Part shown: piece by piece, positions 26,841 through 36,500 of the stretch
Position numbering within the stretch: the first letter of the stretch is position 1
Layout of the letters: the number at the start of each line of letters is the position of its first letter
DNA from: Wocania_A sp965224845
GTDB lineage: Bacteria; Bacteroidota; Bacteroidia; Flavobacteriales; Flavobacteriaceae
Length of the DNA stretch: 64,000 bases
Direction: 5' to 3'
Assembly (NCBI GenBank): GCA_965224845.1
Contig: CBDDAJ010000009.1
Coordinates: 62,001-126,000, forward strand
Made by a program: the position numbers and the translations under genes
Notes under the pieces: model-generated
Database searches by the model: none
What the model was told of the DNA's origin: nothing
Seen by the model: the letters and a program-made list of their open reading frames with translations, nothing else

Positions 26841-27632
26841 ATGAAACCTAAAACTATTTGGATTTGCATCATACTAAGCCTTTTTTTATTAGAACATATT
26901 TGTGCACAGAAAAATTTTCCAAACACGCCACCGGAGGTTTCACCAATGTTAATGCAACCGGAAATGACTGAAATATGGGAGCCTCAGGTTAAGGTGGTAT
27001 CTGCTGCCAAAAAACCAGGCAATCCCCCATCTGATGCGATTATCTTATTTGATGGCCGTAACCTGAACGCGTGGGTGAGTCAAAAAGATACGATGCAATT
27101 AGCACCATGGAAAATAGTTAATAATAAATACTTTGAGGTTGTCCCCGGTTCTGGTTCAATTCAAACAAAAATGAAATTTGGAGACTGCCAATTACACCTT
27201 GAATTCAGCGCTCCAGATTCTGTGAAGTTCACCGGACAAGGGCGAGGTAATAGCGGTGTTTTTTTTCAAAACAGATATGAGCTTCAAATCTTAGATTCTT
27301 ATAACAACAGGACATATGCAAATGGGCAGGCTGGGAGTATTTATAAAGATCACCCGCCTTTGGTTAATGCTATGCATAGCCCCCTTGAATGGAATTCTTA
27401 TGATGTTATTTATACGGCTCCCCGATTTAAAAAAAATGGAAAATTAGAATCACCTGCCAGAATTACGGTACTGCACAATGGGGTATTGATTCAAAACAAT
27501 GTGTCCATTACTGGTCTTACTCGCTATATTGGATTGCACGATTACCCTGCTGCTCACGGTTATGATGTTATTGTTCTTCAAGATCATGGCTCTAAAGTTC
27601 AGTTTAGAAATATTTGGATAAGAAAAATTTAA
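26841..27632 (+). CDS. DUF1080 (3-keto-glycoside hydrolase/lyase-like) secreted protein
   Basis: Secreted 263-residue protein with a signal peptide (hydrophobic core at about 7-18, cleavage probably after CAQ). A single DUF1080 jelly-roll domain starts at about 65 with IILFDGRNLNAWVS. The middle has NSGVFFQNRYELQILDS, and the end is VQFRNIWIRKI. It resembles the DUF1080 proteins at 8.8-12.5 kb in family but not closely, and it stands alone between metK and leuB, 15 kb from them. It may act with the same oxidoreductases. A bidirectional terminator lies 100 bp after it. Confidence 0.85.
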   Translation: MKPKTIWICIILSLFLLEHICAQKNFPNTPPEVSPMLMQPEMTEIWEPQVKVVSAAKKPGNPPSDAIILFDGRNLNAWVSQKDTMQLAPWKIVNNKYFEVVPGSGSIQTKMKFGDCQLHLEFSAPDSVKFTGQGRGNSGVFFQNRYELQILDSYNNRTYANGQAGSIYKDHPPLVNAMHSPLEWNSYDVIYTAPRFKKNGKLESPARITVLHNGVLIQNNVSITGLTRYIGLHDYPAAHGYDVIVLQDHGSKVQFRNIWIRKI

Positions 27633-27734
27633 AAGAAAAATGATATCTGTTTTTTCATACTCGGAAGGGTATAGTCTTTTTATAACACTTGATAAATTAT
27701 AAGCACGATCTTTTAAAGTAAACTCTAGAAATAA

Positions 27735-27761
27735 AAAAGCGCATTTTAGAAATGCGCTTTT
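27735..27761. terminator. bidirectional terminator between DUF1080 gene and leuB
   Basis: Stem AAAAGCGCATTT/AAATGCGCTTTT with a 3-nt loop, A-rich on one side and T-rich on the other, placed between two convergent genes. Confidence 0.8.
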
Positions 27762-27804
27762 AATAATCCCAATAATTTTTAAAAAAGTGACTAACTTAAA
27801 ATAA

Positions 27805-28917
27805 TTAAATAATTGTGGACTGTCCTAAATGTATATTTTTAAAGTTTAAATTGGTTTCTTCCGGATTATTTATAAAATCCTCTATAAAATCACCCACTTT
27901 TGTAGTGGATATGTTATCGTACTTAGTATTTAAATCTGGTGTTGTAATGTGCAATTTTAATGATTTATCTACAGCTTGTCTCACCAAAGCAGCTTCTTTA
28001 TCTAATCCAAAATGATCCAGTAGCATAGCAGCCGATAAAATGGAAGCTATTGGATTAGCAATACCTTTATTAGCAAATTTGCCATAAGCACCATGAATAG
28101 GCTCAAACATGGCGTGCTTATCATTTATTGAGGCCGATGCCAGTAATCCAATAGAGCCAACAATTACACTGGCTTCTTCAGATAAAATATCTCCAAACAT
28201 ATTTTCGGTTAAAATAACATCAAACTGCCTTGGGTTTATAATAAGCTCCATAGCGGCATTATCCATGTACATAAAATTTAGCTCAACATCTGGATATTGT
28301 GTTGCCAGCTCTTTAACTACTTTACGCCATAACCGAGAGGTTGCTAATGCATTGGCTTTATCTACCAAGGTTAGCTTCCCTCTTCTGTCTAGGGCAGCTT
28401 TAAAGGCCAAATGCGCAATACGTTCAATTTCAAAGCGAGAGTATTCACAAATGTCTGAAGCCGCATCATGACTTAAGTTTTTTTCTCCAAAATAAATACC
28501 TCCAGTAAGCTCGCGATAAATTAAAATATTAGTATCTCGTATTTGTTTTACTTTTAAAGATGATTTGTTTAGCAAATCTTCATAAGCAATAACAGGGCGA
28601 ATATTAGCATATAGATCGAGTGATTTACGAAGCCTTAAAAGCCCCTGTTCCGGTCTTATATTAGCATCTGGATCCATATCGTATTTAGCGCTGCCAATGG
28701 CTCCAAATAAAATAGCATCTGCCTTTTGGCAAATGCTAATGGTTTCTTCTGGTAGGGGGTTGCCGGTCTTATCTATTGCCGAAGCCCCCACAAAAGCTTT
28801 ATTGAAAGTAAATAAGTGGCCAAACTCCATGGCTATAGCTTTTAAAACCTTTACGGCTTGTGCAGTAACTTCAGGTCCTATACCATCACCAGGTAAAACG
28901 GCAATATTTAATTTCAT
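27805..28917 (-). CDS. leuB: 3-isopropylmalate dehydrogenase LeuB
   Basis: NAD-dependent oxidative decarboxylase of leucine biosynthesis, 370 residues. The N-terminal VLPGDGIGPEV motif, the substrate-binding RKSLDLYANIRP block and the metal/NAD region MYMDNAAMELI and DILSEEASVIVGSIGLL are all present. It is 12 bp downstream of leuA. The isomerase genes leuC and leuD, which usually neighbour these, are not between or near them in this window. Confidence 0.95.
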   Translation of the reverse strand: MKLNIAVLPGDGIGPEVTAQAVKVLKAIAMEFGHLFTFNKAFVGASAIDKTGNPLPEETISICQKADAILFGAIGSAKYDMDPDANIRPEQGLLRLRKSLDLYANIRPVIAYEDLLNKSSLKVKQIRDTNILIYRELTGGIYFGEKNLSHDAASDICEYSRFEIERIAHLAFKAALDRRGKLTLVDKANALATSRLWRKVVKELATQYPDVELNFMYMDNAAMELIINPRQFDVILTENMFGDILSEEASVIVGSIGLLASASINDKHAMFEPIHGAYGKFANKGIANPIASILSAAMLLDHFGLDKEAALVRQAVDKSLKLHITTPDLNTKYDNISTTKVGDFIEDFINNPEETNLNFKNIHLGQSTII

Positions 28918-28929
28918 TTCATGTTCAAT

Positions 28930-30105
28930 TTAAGCAGAAGTAATTTCGTTATATACTTTGCTGTTTTCTACAATTTGATGAATGTCGTTATCATCAACTT
29001 CTTTCTTTTTATCTGCAAAATCCAAAAAGTTGGTATAAATTTCGTCTAACTGAAGTTTCGTTAATTCATAACCTATATTTTTAGCCCTATAAGCCAAAGC
29101 AGCCCTTCCGCTTCTTGCTGTTAAAACAATTGCAGATTCAGTAACTCCAACGTCTTTAGGATCTATAATTTCGTAAGTTTCACGATTCTTAATAACACCA
29201 TCTTGATGAATGCCTGAACTATGCGCAAAAGCATTTGCCCCAACAATGGCTTTATTTGGTTGTGTATAGATGCCCATACTATCAGATACTAATTGACTAA
29301 TACCATATAGCATTTCGGTTTGAATTTTTGTATCTAACTTTAAGTAAGGGTGTTGTTTTAAAATCATAACAACTTCTTCTAATGCAGTATTCCCTGCACG
29401 CTCTCCAATACCGTTGATGGTACACTCAATCTGTCTCGCACCATTAATAACGCCCTCGATGGAGTTTGCTGTTGCCAAACCTAAATCGTTATGACAGTGG
29501 CATGATAAAATGGCTTTGTCAATACCTTTTACGTTTTCTTTTAGGTACTTTATTTTTGCTCCATATTCATGTGGTAAACAATATCCTGTTGTGTCTGGGA
29601 TATTTAAAACTGTGGCTCCCGCTTTAATAACGGCTTCACAAACACGAGCTAAATACGCGTTATCTGTTCTACCGGCATCTTCAGCATAGAACTCAACATC
29701 TTCAACAAAAGACTTTGCATAACTAACGGCCTTTACAGCACGCTCAATAATATCACTTTGGGTCGATTTGAATTTATGTTTTATATGAGAATCAGATGTG
29801 CCAATACCTGTATGTATTCTAGGTGTTTTGGCATATTTTAAAGCCTCAGCTGCTACTTTTATATCGTTTTCAACAGAACGTGTTAATCCACAAACCGTTG
29901 CATTTTTTACAATTTTTGAGATTTCTTCAACCGATTTAAAATCTCCCGGGCTTGAAACAGGAAATCCAGCTTCAATAATATCTACTCCTAAATTGTCAAG
30001 CTGTTCAGCAATAATTAATTTTTGCTCTGTATTTAATTTACAACCAGGAACCTGCTCACCATCACGAAGTGTTGTATCAAAAATTTTGACGTTATTATCA
30101 GACAT
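28930..30105 (-). CDS. leuA: 2-isopropylmalate synthase LeuA, short form
   Basis: Condenses acetyl-CoA with 2-oxoisovalerate, the first committed step to leucine. The 391 residues contain the TIM-barrel: IFDTTLRDGEQVPG at the start, the GIGERAGNTALEEV block and the HSSGIHQDG metal segment. Canonical LeuA has about 500 residues because of a C-terminal leucine-binding regulatory domain; that domain is absent here, so leucine feedback at the protein level is unlikely. Related short enzymes such as homocitrate or citramalate synthase are alternatives, but pairing with leuB supports LeuA. Confidence 0.9.
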   Translation of the reverse strand: MSDNNVKIFDTTLRDGEQVPGCKLNTEQKLIIAEQLDNLGVDIIEAGFPVSSPGDFKSVEEISKIVKNATVCGLTRSVENDIKVAAEALKYAKTPRIHTGIGTSDSHIKHKFKSTQSDIIERAVKAVSYAKSFVEDVEFYAEDAGRTDNAYLARVCEAVIKAGATVLNIPDTTGYCLPHEYGAKIKYLKENVKGIDKAILSCHCHNDLGLATANSIEGVINGARQIECTINGIGERAGNTALEEVVMILKQHPYLKLDTKIQTEMLYGISQLVSDSMGIYTQPNKAIVGANAFAHSSGIHQDGVIKNRETYEIIDPKDVGVTESAIVLTARSGRAALAYRAKNIGYELTKLQLDEIYTNFLDFADKKKEVDDNDIHQIVENSKVYNEITSA

Positions 30106-30253
30106 TTATCAGAATATATTTTTGTATTGTACTACGAATGTATATTTTGGTTTCGTAAAATGAGAATTCAACATATAATTTTTACGATGTTTAACCTAAG
30201 ATTTTGTTTTTTAATATACTGAAAACAAGCAAGTTAAATATGTTTTAATAACT

Positions 30254-31807
30254 ATGACAAAAGAGCAAAAAGATAATTTGTTTGTATTAGTAAAGTCGCT
30301 TTCTAAATCTGAAAAGAGACAGTTTAAGCTTTATGTTGGTAGATTAGGAGTTAATGAAGACTCAAAATTTTTGATGCTTTTTAATATTCTTGATAAGCTT
30401 TCTGTGTATAATGAAGCCGCTATTTTGAAGAAAGGCATTGTTAAAAAGCAACAATTATCAAACTTAAAAGCGCATTTGTATAAACAGATTCTTATTAGTT
30501 TGAGGTTGAATCCGTCACATCAAAATGTTAGAATCCAAATACGCGAACAGCTTGATTTTGCAACAATTTTGTATCACAAAGGCCTTTATAAACAAAGCTT
30601 GAAAATTTTAGATAAAGCTAAGACCTTAGCAATAAATAATGAAGAAAAAAATATTGCTTATGAAATTGTTGAACTTGAGAAAATAATTGAATCTCAGTAT
30701 ATTACACGAAGTCTAAACAACAGAGCGGATGAGTTAACTGTGCAAGCTAAAGCGCTTAGTTTGCAAAATGTTTTGGCTAGTAAGTTATCTAATTTATCAC
30801 TGCAGTTATATGGGTTGTTTTTAAAAACAGGTTATATAAAAAATGATACCGAGCATAAACGCATAACAAAATATTTTAATGACAGACTCCCGGAATATGA
30901 CATTAATACACTAGGATTTAGAGAAAAATTATGGCTGTATAAAGCGTATTTGTGGTACAGCTTTTTAACTCTGGATTTTTTATCATGCTACAAATATGCT
31001 ACTAAGTGGGTAAACCTTTTTTATGAAAATAAAGATATGATTGTGTTAAACCCTGTGTTTTTTTTAAGAGGGAACCATTATTTGTTAGAAGCTTTATTTT
31101 ATTTAAGGCATTATGAAAAGTTTAAGAAAACCCTTTTTAAGTTAGAAGCAATTACTAAAGAAAAATGGTTTCCATTAGATGATAATAATGAAAGTTTAGC
31201 GTTTTTATATATATATAATAACAAGTTTAATTTGCATTTTATTGAAGGTAGTTTTGCAGAAGGGTTACCTTTAATAGATGAGGTTTTAGAGCAATTAAAA
31301 AAGTATAAAAATCGTATTGACGAGCATCACGTTATGGTTTTTTATTATAAAATGGCTAGTATGTATTTTGGAGCAGGTGAAACCAAAAAATGTATTCAGT
31401 TTTTAGAAAAAATAATTAGTAATAAATCGTTACACATGCGGGAAGATTTACTGTGCTTCTCCAGGATATTAAACTTAGTGGCCCATTACGAAGCCGGACT
31501 GGATTACAATTTAGATGTACTAATAAGAAGCACATATAAGTTTTTAATTAAGATGGAAGATTTATACGAAGTACAAAAGGAGTTTATCAAATTTTTGAGA
31601 GGTTTAGGCGATATATACCCGCAGGATGTTAAGGCTGAATTTGTAAAACTACATGAAAAATTAAAGCAGTTTGAAGACGATCCATACCAAAGTCGGGCAT
31701 TCTTGTATTTAGATATTATTTCATGGTTAGAATCTAAAATTGAAAACAAGCCTGTAGGTTTGGTAATAAGGAATAAATTTGAAACTCAAATTTTACGAAA
31801 TTCATAA
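30254..31807 (+). CDS. hypothetical helical (TPR-like) protein
   Basis: A 517-residue soluble protein without signal peptide or membrane segment. Composition and periodicity suggest an all-helical repeat fold similar to TPR: stretches such as YKQSLKILDKAKTLAINNEE, TKKCIQFLEKIISNK and YKAYLWYSFLTLDF have paired-helix spacing and aromatic/small residues at TPR-like places. The N-terminal 70 residues, rich in Lys (SKSEKRQFKLYVGRLG), may form a separate helical domain. I do not recognise a known family. It is divergent from leuA and is followed by the SAM-I riboswitch leader of metY, with no functional link visible. Confidence 0.75.
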   Translation: MTKEQKDNLFVLVKSLSKSEKRQFKLYVGRLGVNEDSKFLMLFNILDKLSVYNEAAILKKGIVKKQQLSNLKAHLYKQILISLRLNPSHQNVRIQIREQLDFATILYHKGLYKQSLKILDKAKTLAINNEEKNIAYEIVELEKIIESQYITRSLNNRADELTVQAKALSLQNVLASKLSNLSLQLYGLFLKTGYIKNDTEHKRITKYFNDRLPEYDINTLGFREKLWLYKAYLWYSFLTLDFLSCYKYATKWVNLFYENKDMIVLNPVFFLRGNHYLLEALFYLRHYEKFKKTLFKLEAITKEKWFPLDDNNESLAFLYIYNNKFNLHFIEGSFAEGLPLIDEVLEQLKKYKNRIDEHHVMVFYYKMASMYFGAGETKKCIQFLEKIISNKSLHMREDLLCFSRILNLVAHYEAGLDYNLDVLIRSTYKFLIKMEDLYEVQKEFIKFLRGLGDIYPQDVKAEFVKLHEKLKQFEDDPYQSRAFLYLDIISWLESKIENKPVGLVIRNKFETQILRNS

Positions 31808-31832
31808 TTTTTCAAAAAAAAATCAAAAAAAA

Positions 31833-31865
31833 TTTGGTTTATAACTTTTTCTAACTGAATATTTG
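31833..31865 (+). promoter_or_regulatory. metY promoter
   Basis: TTTG at 31833-31836, a 21-nt spacer and AATATTTG at 31858-31865, one mismatch from TAnnTTTG and identical to the ilv -7 element. It ends 30 bp before the riboswitch. Confidence 0.5.
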
Positions 31866-31895
31866 TATTCACAAAGTTCAATAACTTATTGAAAT

Positions 31896-32012
31896 GTTAT
31901 CAAGAAAGGTGGAGGGATTAGACCCTGAGAAACCTTAGCAACCCTTTATATGTAAAGAAGGTGCTAAATTCTACTTAAAGACTAATTAGCTTTAGTGTTT
32001 TAGATAGATAAC
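31896..32012 (+). promoter_or_regulatory. SAM-I (S-box) riboswitch upstream of metY
   Basis: Helix P1 pairs GTTATC (31896-31901) with GATAAC (32007-32012). The conserved core follows: ATCAAGAAAGGTGGAGGGA, then GACCC, AAACC and TTAGCAACC, and the GGTGCTAAATTC segment of the later helices. These are the hallmark S-box elements. It should switch off metY and the following fused gene when SAM is abundant. A nearly identical core occurs before metH. Confidence 0.93.
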
Positions 32013-32017
32013 TCAAC

Positions 32018-32038
32018 AAAATTACGTTCCGTAATTTT
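32018..32038 (+). terminator. hairpin after metY SAM-I aptamer
   Basis: Perfect 9-bp stem AAAATTACG/CGTAATTTT with a 3-nt loop, followed within a few bases by a T-rich stretch. It lies 6 nt after P1 and is a plausible expression-platform terminator, although the U-tract is interrupted. Confidence 0.5.
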
Positions 32039-32136
32039 AATAATTTCTTTTTAACATTTTTCTATTAAGTACGTTTTTATAAGCGCATTTTGACTTTTGG
32101 TTTAATCAATTTATTAACTCAAAAAAAATTAGAAAA

Positions 32137-33411
32137 ATGAGTACACAAAAATTAGCAACAAACGCACTACATGCAGGACACGATGTAACTACAAATGCAG
32201 GAACCAGAGCGGTTCCTATTTATCAAACTACATCCTATGTTTTTAATAATTCTGATCATGCAGCAAACCTGTTTTCATTACAGGAGCTAGGGTTTATTTA
32301 CACCCGCTTAAACAACCCAACAAATCAAATTTTACAAGACCGTTTGGCTGCGGTTGAAGGCGGCATTGGTGCTGTAGTATTTGCATCGGGTACATCGGCT
32401 ATTTCTACAGGCTTATTAACCCTTTTAAAAGCGGGAGATCATATTGTAGCTTCCAGTAGTTTATATGGAGGTACATACAATTTATTAAGCGTAACACTAC
32501 CTCGATTAGGTATTACAACCACATTTGTAGATGCTTCAAATCCTGAAAATTTTACAGAGGCCGTTCAAGATAATACAAGGGCATTTTTTGTTGAATCGTT
32601 AGGAAACCCAAAATTAGATGTTTTAGATTTAGAAGCTATTTCGGTACATTCAAAAGCAGCAGGGGTTCCTTTTATTGTAGATAATACTGTAGCGACCCCA
32701 GCATTACTTAATCCGTTGAAACACGGTGCAAATATTGTTATTCATTCATTAACAAAATATATTGGCGGACAGGGAACCTCTATTGGTGGTGCTATTATTG
32801 ATGGCGGAACGTTTGATTGGGCTAATGGAAAGTTTCCTGAGTTTACTGAGCCGTCAGCAGGCTATCACGGTTTAAAATACCATGAAACTTTAGGTGCCGC
32901 ATCCTATACTTTTAAATTGATTTTAGAAGGCTTAAGAGATTTTGGAGGCGCTTTAAGTCCAACCAATGCCTTTAACATAATTCAAGGTTTAGAAACCTTG
33001 CCGGTAAGGATAAAGCAGCATAGCGAAAATGCTTTAGAATTGGCTAAGTGGTTAGAAGCACAAGATGAAGTGGCCTGGGTAAATTATCCAGGTTTAGAAA
33101 GTAGTCCATATAAAACTTTAGCTGATAAATATTTGCCAAAAGGACAAAGTGGGATAGTTACTTTTGGACATAAAGGCGGATTTGATGCAGCAAAAACTAT
33201 TGCAGATGAAACAGAAATATTTTCATTACTGGCGAATATTGGTGACACAAAATCACTTATTATCCACCCGGCTAGTACTACACATCAGCAATTAGATGAA
33301 GCCGAACAAGCATCGGCAGGAGTAAGCGCTGATTTAATCAGATTGTCTGTTGGTATTGAAGCGATTGAAGATTTAAAGGCAGATTTGAAACAGGCATTTG
33401 CTAAGATATAA
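32137..33411 (+). CDS. metY: O-acetylhomoserine sulfhydrylase MetY
   Basis: PLP enzyme of the Cys/Met metabolism family that makes homocysteine directly from O-acylhomoserine and sulfide. Its 424 residues are typical of MetY, longer than MetB/MetC/MetZ. The PLP lysine is in HSLTKYIGGQGTSIGG, and the phosphate site is FASGTSAISTGLL. Control by the SAM-I riboswitch, the neighbouring acylhomoserine-forming domain and the nearby sulfide-producing operon all fit this role. Confidence 0.94.
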   Translation: MSTQKLATNALHAGHDVTTNAGTRAVPIYQTTSYVFNNSDHAANLFSLQELGFIYTRLNNPTNQILQDRLAAVEGGIGAVVFASGTSAISTGLLTLLKAGDHIVASSSLYGGTYNLLSVTLPRLGITTTFVDASNPENFTEAVQDNTRAFFVESLGNPKLDVLDLEAISVHSKAAGVPFIVDNTVATPALLNPLKHGANIVIHSLTKYIGGQGTSIGGAIIDGGTFDWANGKFPEFTEPSAGYHGLKYHETLGAASYTFKLILEGLRDFGGALSPTNAFNIIQGLETLPVRIKQHSENALELAKWLEAQDEVAWVNYPGLESSPYKTLADKYLPKGQSGIVTFGHKGGFDAAKTIADETEIFSLLANIGDTKSLIIHPASTTHQQLDEAEQASAGVSADLIRLSVGIEAIEDLKADLKQAFAKI

Positions 33412-33430
33412 TTTAGCACGACAAGACCTA

Positions 33431-33449
33431 TAAGGTTTTTAGAACCTTA
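33431..33449 (+). terminator. weak hairpin after metY
   Basis: Stem TAAGGTT/AACCTTA with a 5-nt loop, 20 bp after metY. It lacks a U-tract, so termination would be inefficient; the gene downstream is probably cotranscribed. Confidence 0.3.
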
Positions 33450-33479
33450 CAGATTTAAATATAGTTAGCAAGTATGCCT

Positions 33480-33556
33480 GCGTTAGGGATAGTAGAGGAA
33501 AGCCCGCAGCGTAGTGAGGACTTGTAACGGATAGCCCGACCCGAGAGGGTAACGCC
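33480..33556 (+). repeat. GC-rich structured repeat between metY and metX-thrA
   Basis: A GC-rich island bounded by GCGTTA (33480-33485) and its complement TAACGC (33550-33555). It contains the mini-hairpin CCC-GAGA-GGG and the segments GGAAAGCCCGCAGCG and GGATAGCCCGACCCGAG. From memory this looks like a repeat family common in Flavobacteriaceae. A more degenerate relative lies at 56351-56464. It ends 17 bp before the TTG start of the fused gene. Confidence 0.6.
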
Positions 33557-33572
33557 CAAATAAAAACAAATA

Positions 33573-36500
33573 TTGAAACAGGTATTGCAACATATTATTA
33601 TTAGTGATTACACAACCGAGAGTGGTGTGATTAACCCTAAGCTAAACTTAAGTTATCAGGTGTTTGGTAAGCCTTTAGGGACGGCACCCATAGTTTTGGT
33701 AAACCATGCTTTAACAGGAAATAGCGAAGTTGCAGGAACAGATGGCTGGTGGGCAGATTTAATAGGCGATGATAAAGTTATTGATACAAAATTATATTCC
33801 ATTTTGGCATTTAATATTCCAGGAAACGGTTTTGATGGCTTTGTTATTGAAAACTACAAAGATTTTGTTGCCCGAGATATAGCAAAATTGTTTTTAATGG
33901 GTTTAGAAAGGTTGAAAATAAAAAAGCTATTTGCTGTTATTGGTGGATCGCTAGGTGGAGGAATTGCTTGGGAAATGGCTGTATTGAAACCCGATTTTAC
34001 TGAACACCTAATTACAGTAGCAACAGATTGGAAGTCTACCGATTGGTTAATTGCTAACTGCCAAATTCAAGAGCAGTTTCTGTTAAATTCTAAAAATCCG
34101 GTACATGATGCCAGAATGCATGCCATGCTCTGTTATCGTACTCCGGAGTCTTTTAAAGAGCGATTCCAACGTTCAAAAAATGAAGTTTTAGAAATTTTTA
34201 ATGTAGAAAGCTGGCTATTGCACCATGGTAAAAAGTTACAAGAGCGTTTTCAACTATCAGCTTATAAGTTAATGAATCAATTGTTAAAAACGATTGATGT
34301 CACAAAAAACCGAAAAAACGATTTTAATGTATTAGAAAACATTAAAGCTAATATTCATATTATAGGTGTGGATTCTGATTTGTTTTTTACTGCTGAAGAA
34401 AACAGGCAAACCCATAAACAACTGGCTGTTACCCATCCTAATGTAACCTATAATGAAATAAACTCGGTACATGGGCATGATGCGTTTTTAATAGAATACG
34501 AGCAATTGGAAAAAATAATAGAAGGCATTTTTGTGCCAAATTCTAAAAAAAGAAAAATGAAAGTATTAAAGTTTGGAGGAAAATCTTTAGCAAACGGAGA
34601 CGGATTAAATAAAGTGCTTTCCATCATTAAGAAGAAAGTAAACAGTGGTGATAAAATTACTGTTGTAGTCTCGGCAAGAGGTCATGCAACCGATCATTTA
34701 GAAGATATTTTAAATAAAGCATCAAAAGGGAAGCCTTATCAAGAGGAGTTAGAAGCATTCAAATCCTATCAAAAAGAACCTTTAAAAACCATTGATTTTT
34801 CGGAAGCATTCTCAATACTTGATAAACTGTTTGAAGGGGTAAGCTTGTTGCGTGATTATAGTCAAAAAACCAAAGACGAAATTTTAGCACAAGGCGAATT
34901 GTTATCGGTTAAATTGGTGTCTGCGCTATTAAACGAAAGCGGTATAAAAGCAAAAGCAACAGACTCCAGGCAGTTAATTAAAACCGATGCCTCTTTTGGG
35001 AATGCCCAACCTCTTTCTCAACAAACAAAAGAAAATGTTAGGAATTATTTCAAGCAAAATAATGGAGATACCGTTAACATTGTAACAGGTTTTATTGCAT
35101 CAAATGCTAAAGGAGAAACCACTACATTAGGTAGAAACGGGAGTAATTATTCGGCAGCGTTATTAGCAAATTATTTAGATGCCGAAGAGCTTCAAAACTA
35201 TACTCATGTTAATGGTATTTATACGGCAAACCCGGATTTAGTAGCCGATGCTCAAAAAATTAGAGCACTATCATTTAGTGAAGCGAATGAGCTTGCTAAT
35301 TTTGGAACCACTGTATTACACGCCAAAACGATAATCCCGCTGGTAGAAAAAAATATTAGCCTTCGTATTTTAAACACCTTTAATCCAGATGATGAAGGCA
35401 CTTTAATTACAGCGAAGTCGAATTCTAAAGAAGTTACCTCCTTGTCTGTTTTAGATAATGTGGCTTTATTGAATTTAGAAGGGCGCGGACTATTAGGAAA
35501 GATAGGTGTTGATGCCCGAATTTTTAGAGCGTTAAGCGACCATGGTATTAGCGTTAGTATTATTTCTCAAGGGTCATCTGAAAGAGGGATTGGGTTAATT
35601 ATTGATGCAGATAAGGCTACTCAGGCAGTAATTGCTTTAGAACGTGAATTTGAAAATGATTTTTACTCGCAAGATGTAAATAAGATAGAAGTGGTTGATG
35701 ATGTTTCAGTAATTTCAATTATTGGAATTGAGCTGAGCTCTTTCCATAAGCCCTTTAATGCGTTAATTAAAAACCAAATTACACCACTTTTATTTAACAA
35801 TACATTTACCGGAAGAAATGTAAGTTTGGTCGTTAAAAAAAATCAACTGCATAAGGCGGTTAACGTTATTCATGGCGAAGTTTTTGGAATTTCAAAAAAA
35901 ATCAATATCGCTATATTTGGTCATGGCGGTGTAGGCGGAGCTTTGATTAATCAGATTCTAAAATCTAGAGATGAGATCGAAAAACGAAAAGGGATTAGCC
36001 TGAATGTTTTTGCAATTGCCAACTCAAGAAAGCTCATTTTAAATAAAAATGGGGTTAATAAAAATTGGCAGAACGATTTGAAGGCCACACTACAAGAAAG
36101 TTCAATTGAATCGATTATTGCATATGCAAAATCACATCATTTAGAAAATTTAATAGCGGTTGATAATACTTCAAGTTCAGAGTTTTATTCAAATTATGTG
36201 CCTTTAGTTGAAGCAGGGTTCGATTTGGTATCATCAAACAAAGTAGCAAATACTATTTCACATGATTTCTATACCAATTTAAGAACTCAGTTAAAAGAGC
36301 ATAATAAGCAATATTTATATGAAACTACGGTTGGAGCAGGATTGCCATTGATTGATACCATTAAGTTGTTACACGAATCTGGAGAAAATATTACAAGAAT
36401 TCGCGGTGTGTTTTCAGGAACATTAAGTTATTTGTTTAATAATTTTTCTGTTCAGGATAAACCTTTTAGTGAAATCATTCAAGAAACCATTGATAAAGGC

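Larger units (their letters stand above)
31808..32136 (+). other. leader region of metY
   Basis: A 329-base gap upstream of metY. It contains a promoter (31833-31865), a SAM-I riboswitch (31896-32012) and a stable hairpin (32018-32038). The remaining 100 nt before the start codon are AT-rich with no further element that I can identify. Confidence 0.7.

Noticed and set aside
33412..33572. A tRNA or known small RNA in the GC-rich gap after metY
   Set aside because: No cloverleaf or T-loop GTTCAAATC-type signature is found; the structure is of a different, repeat-like kind.
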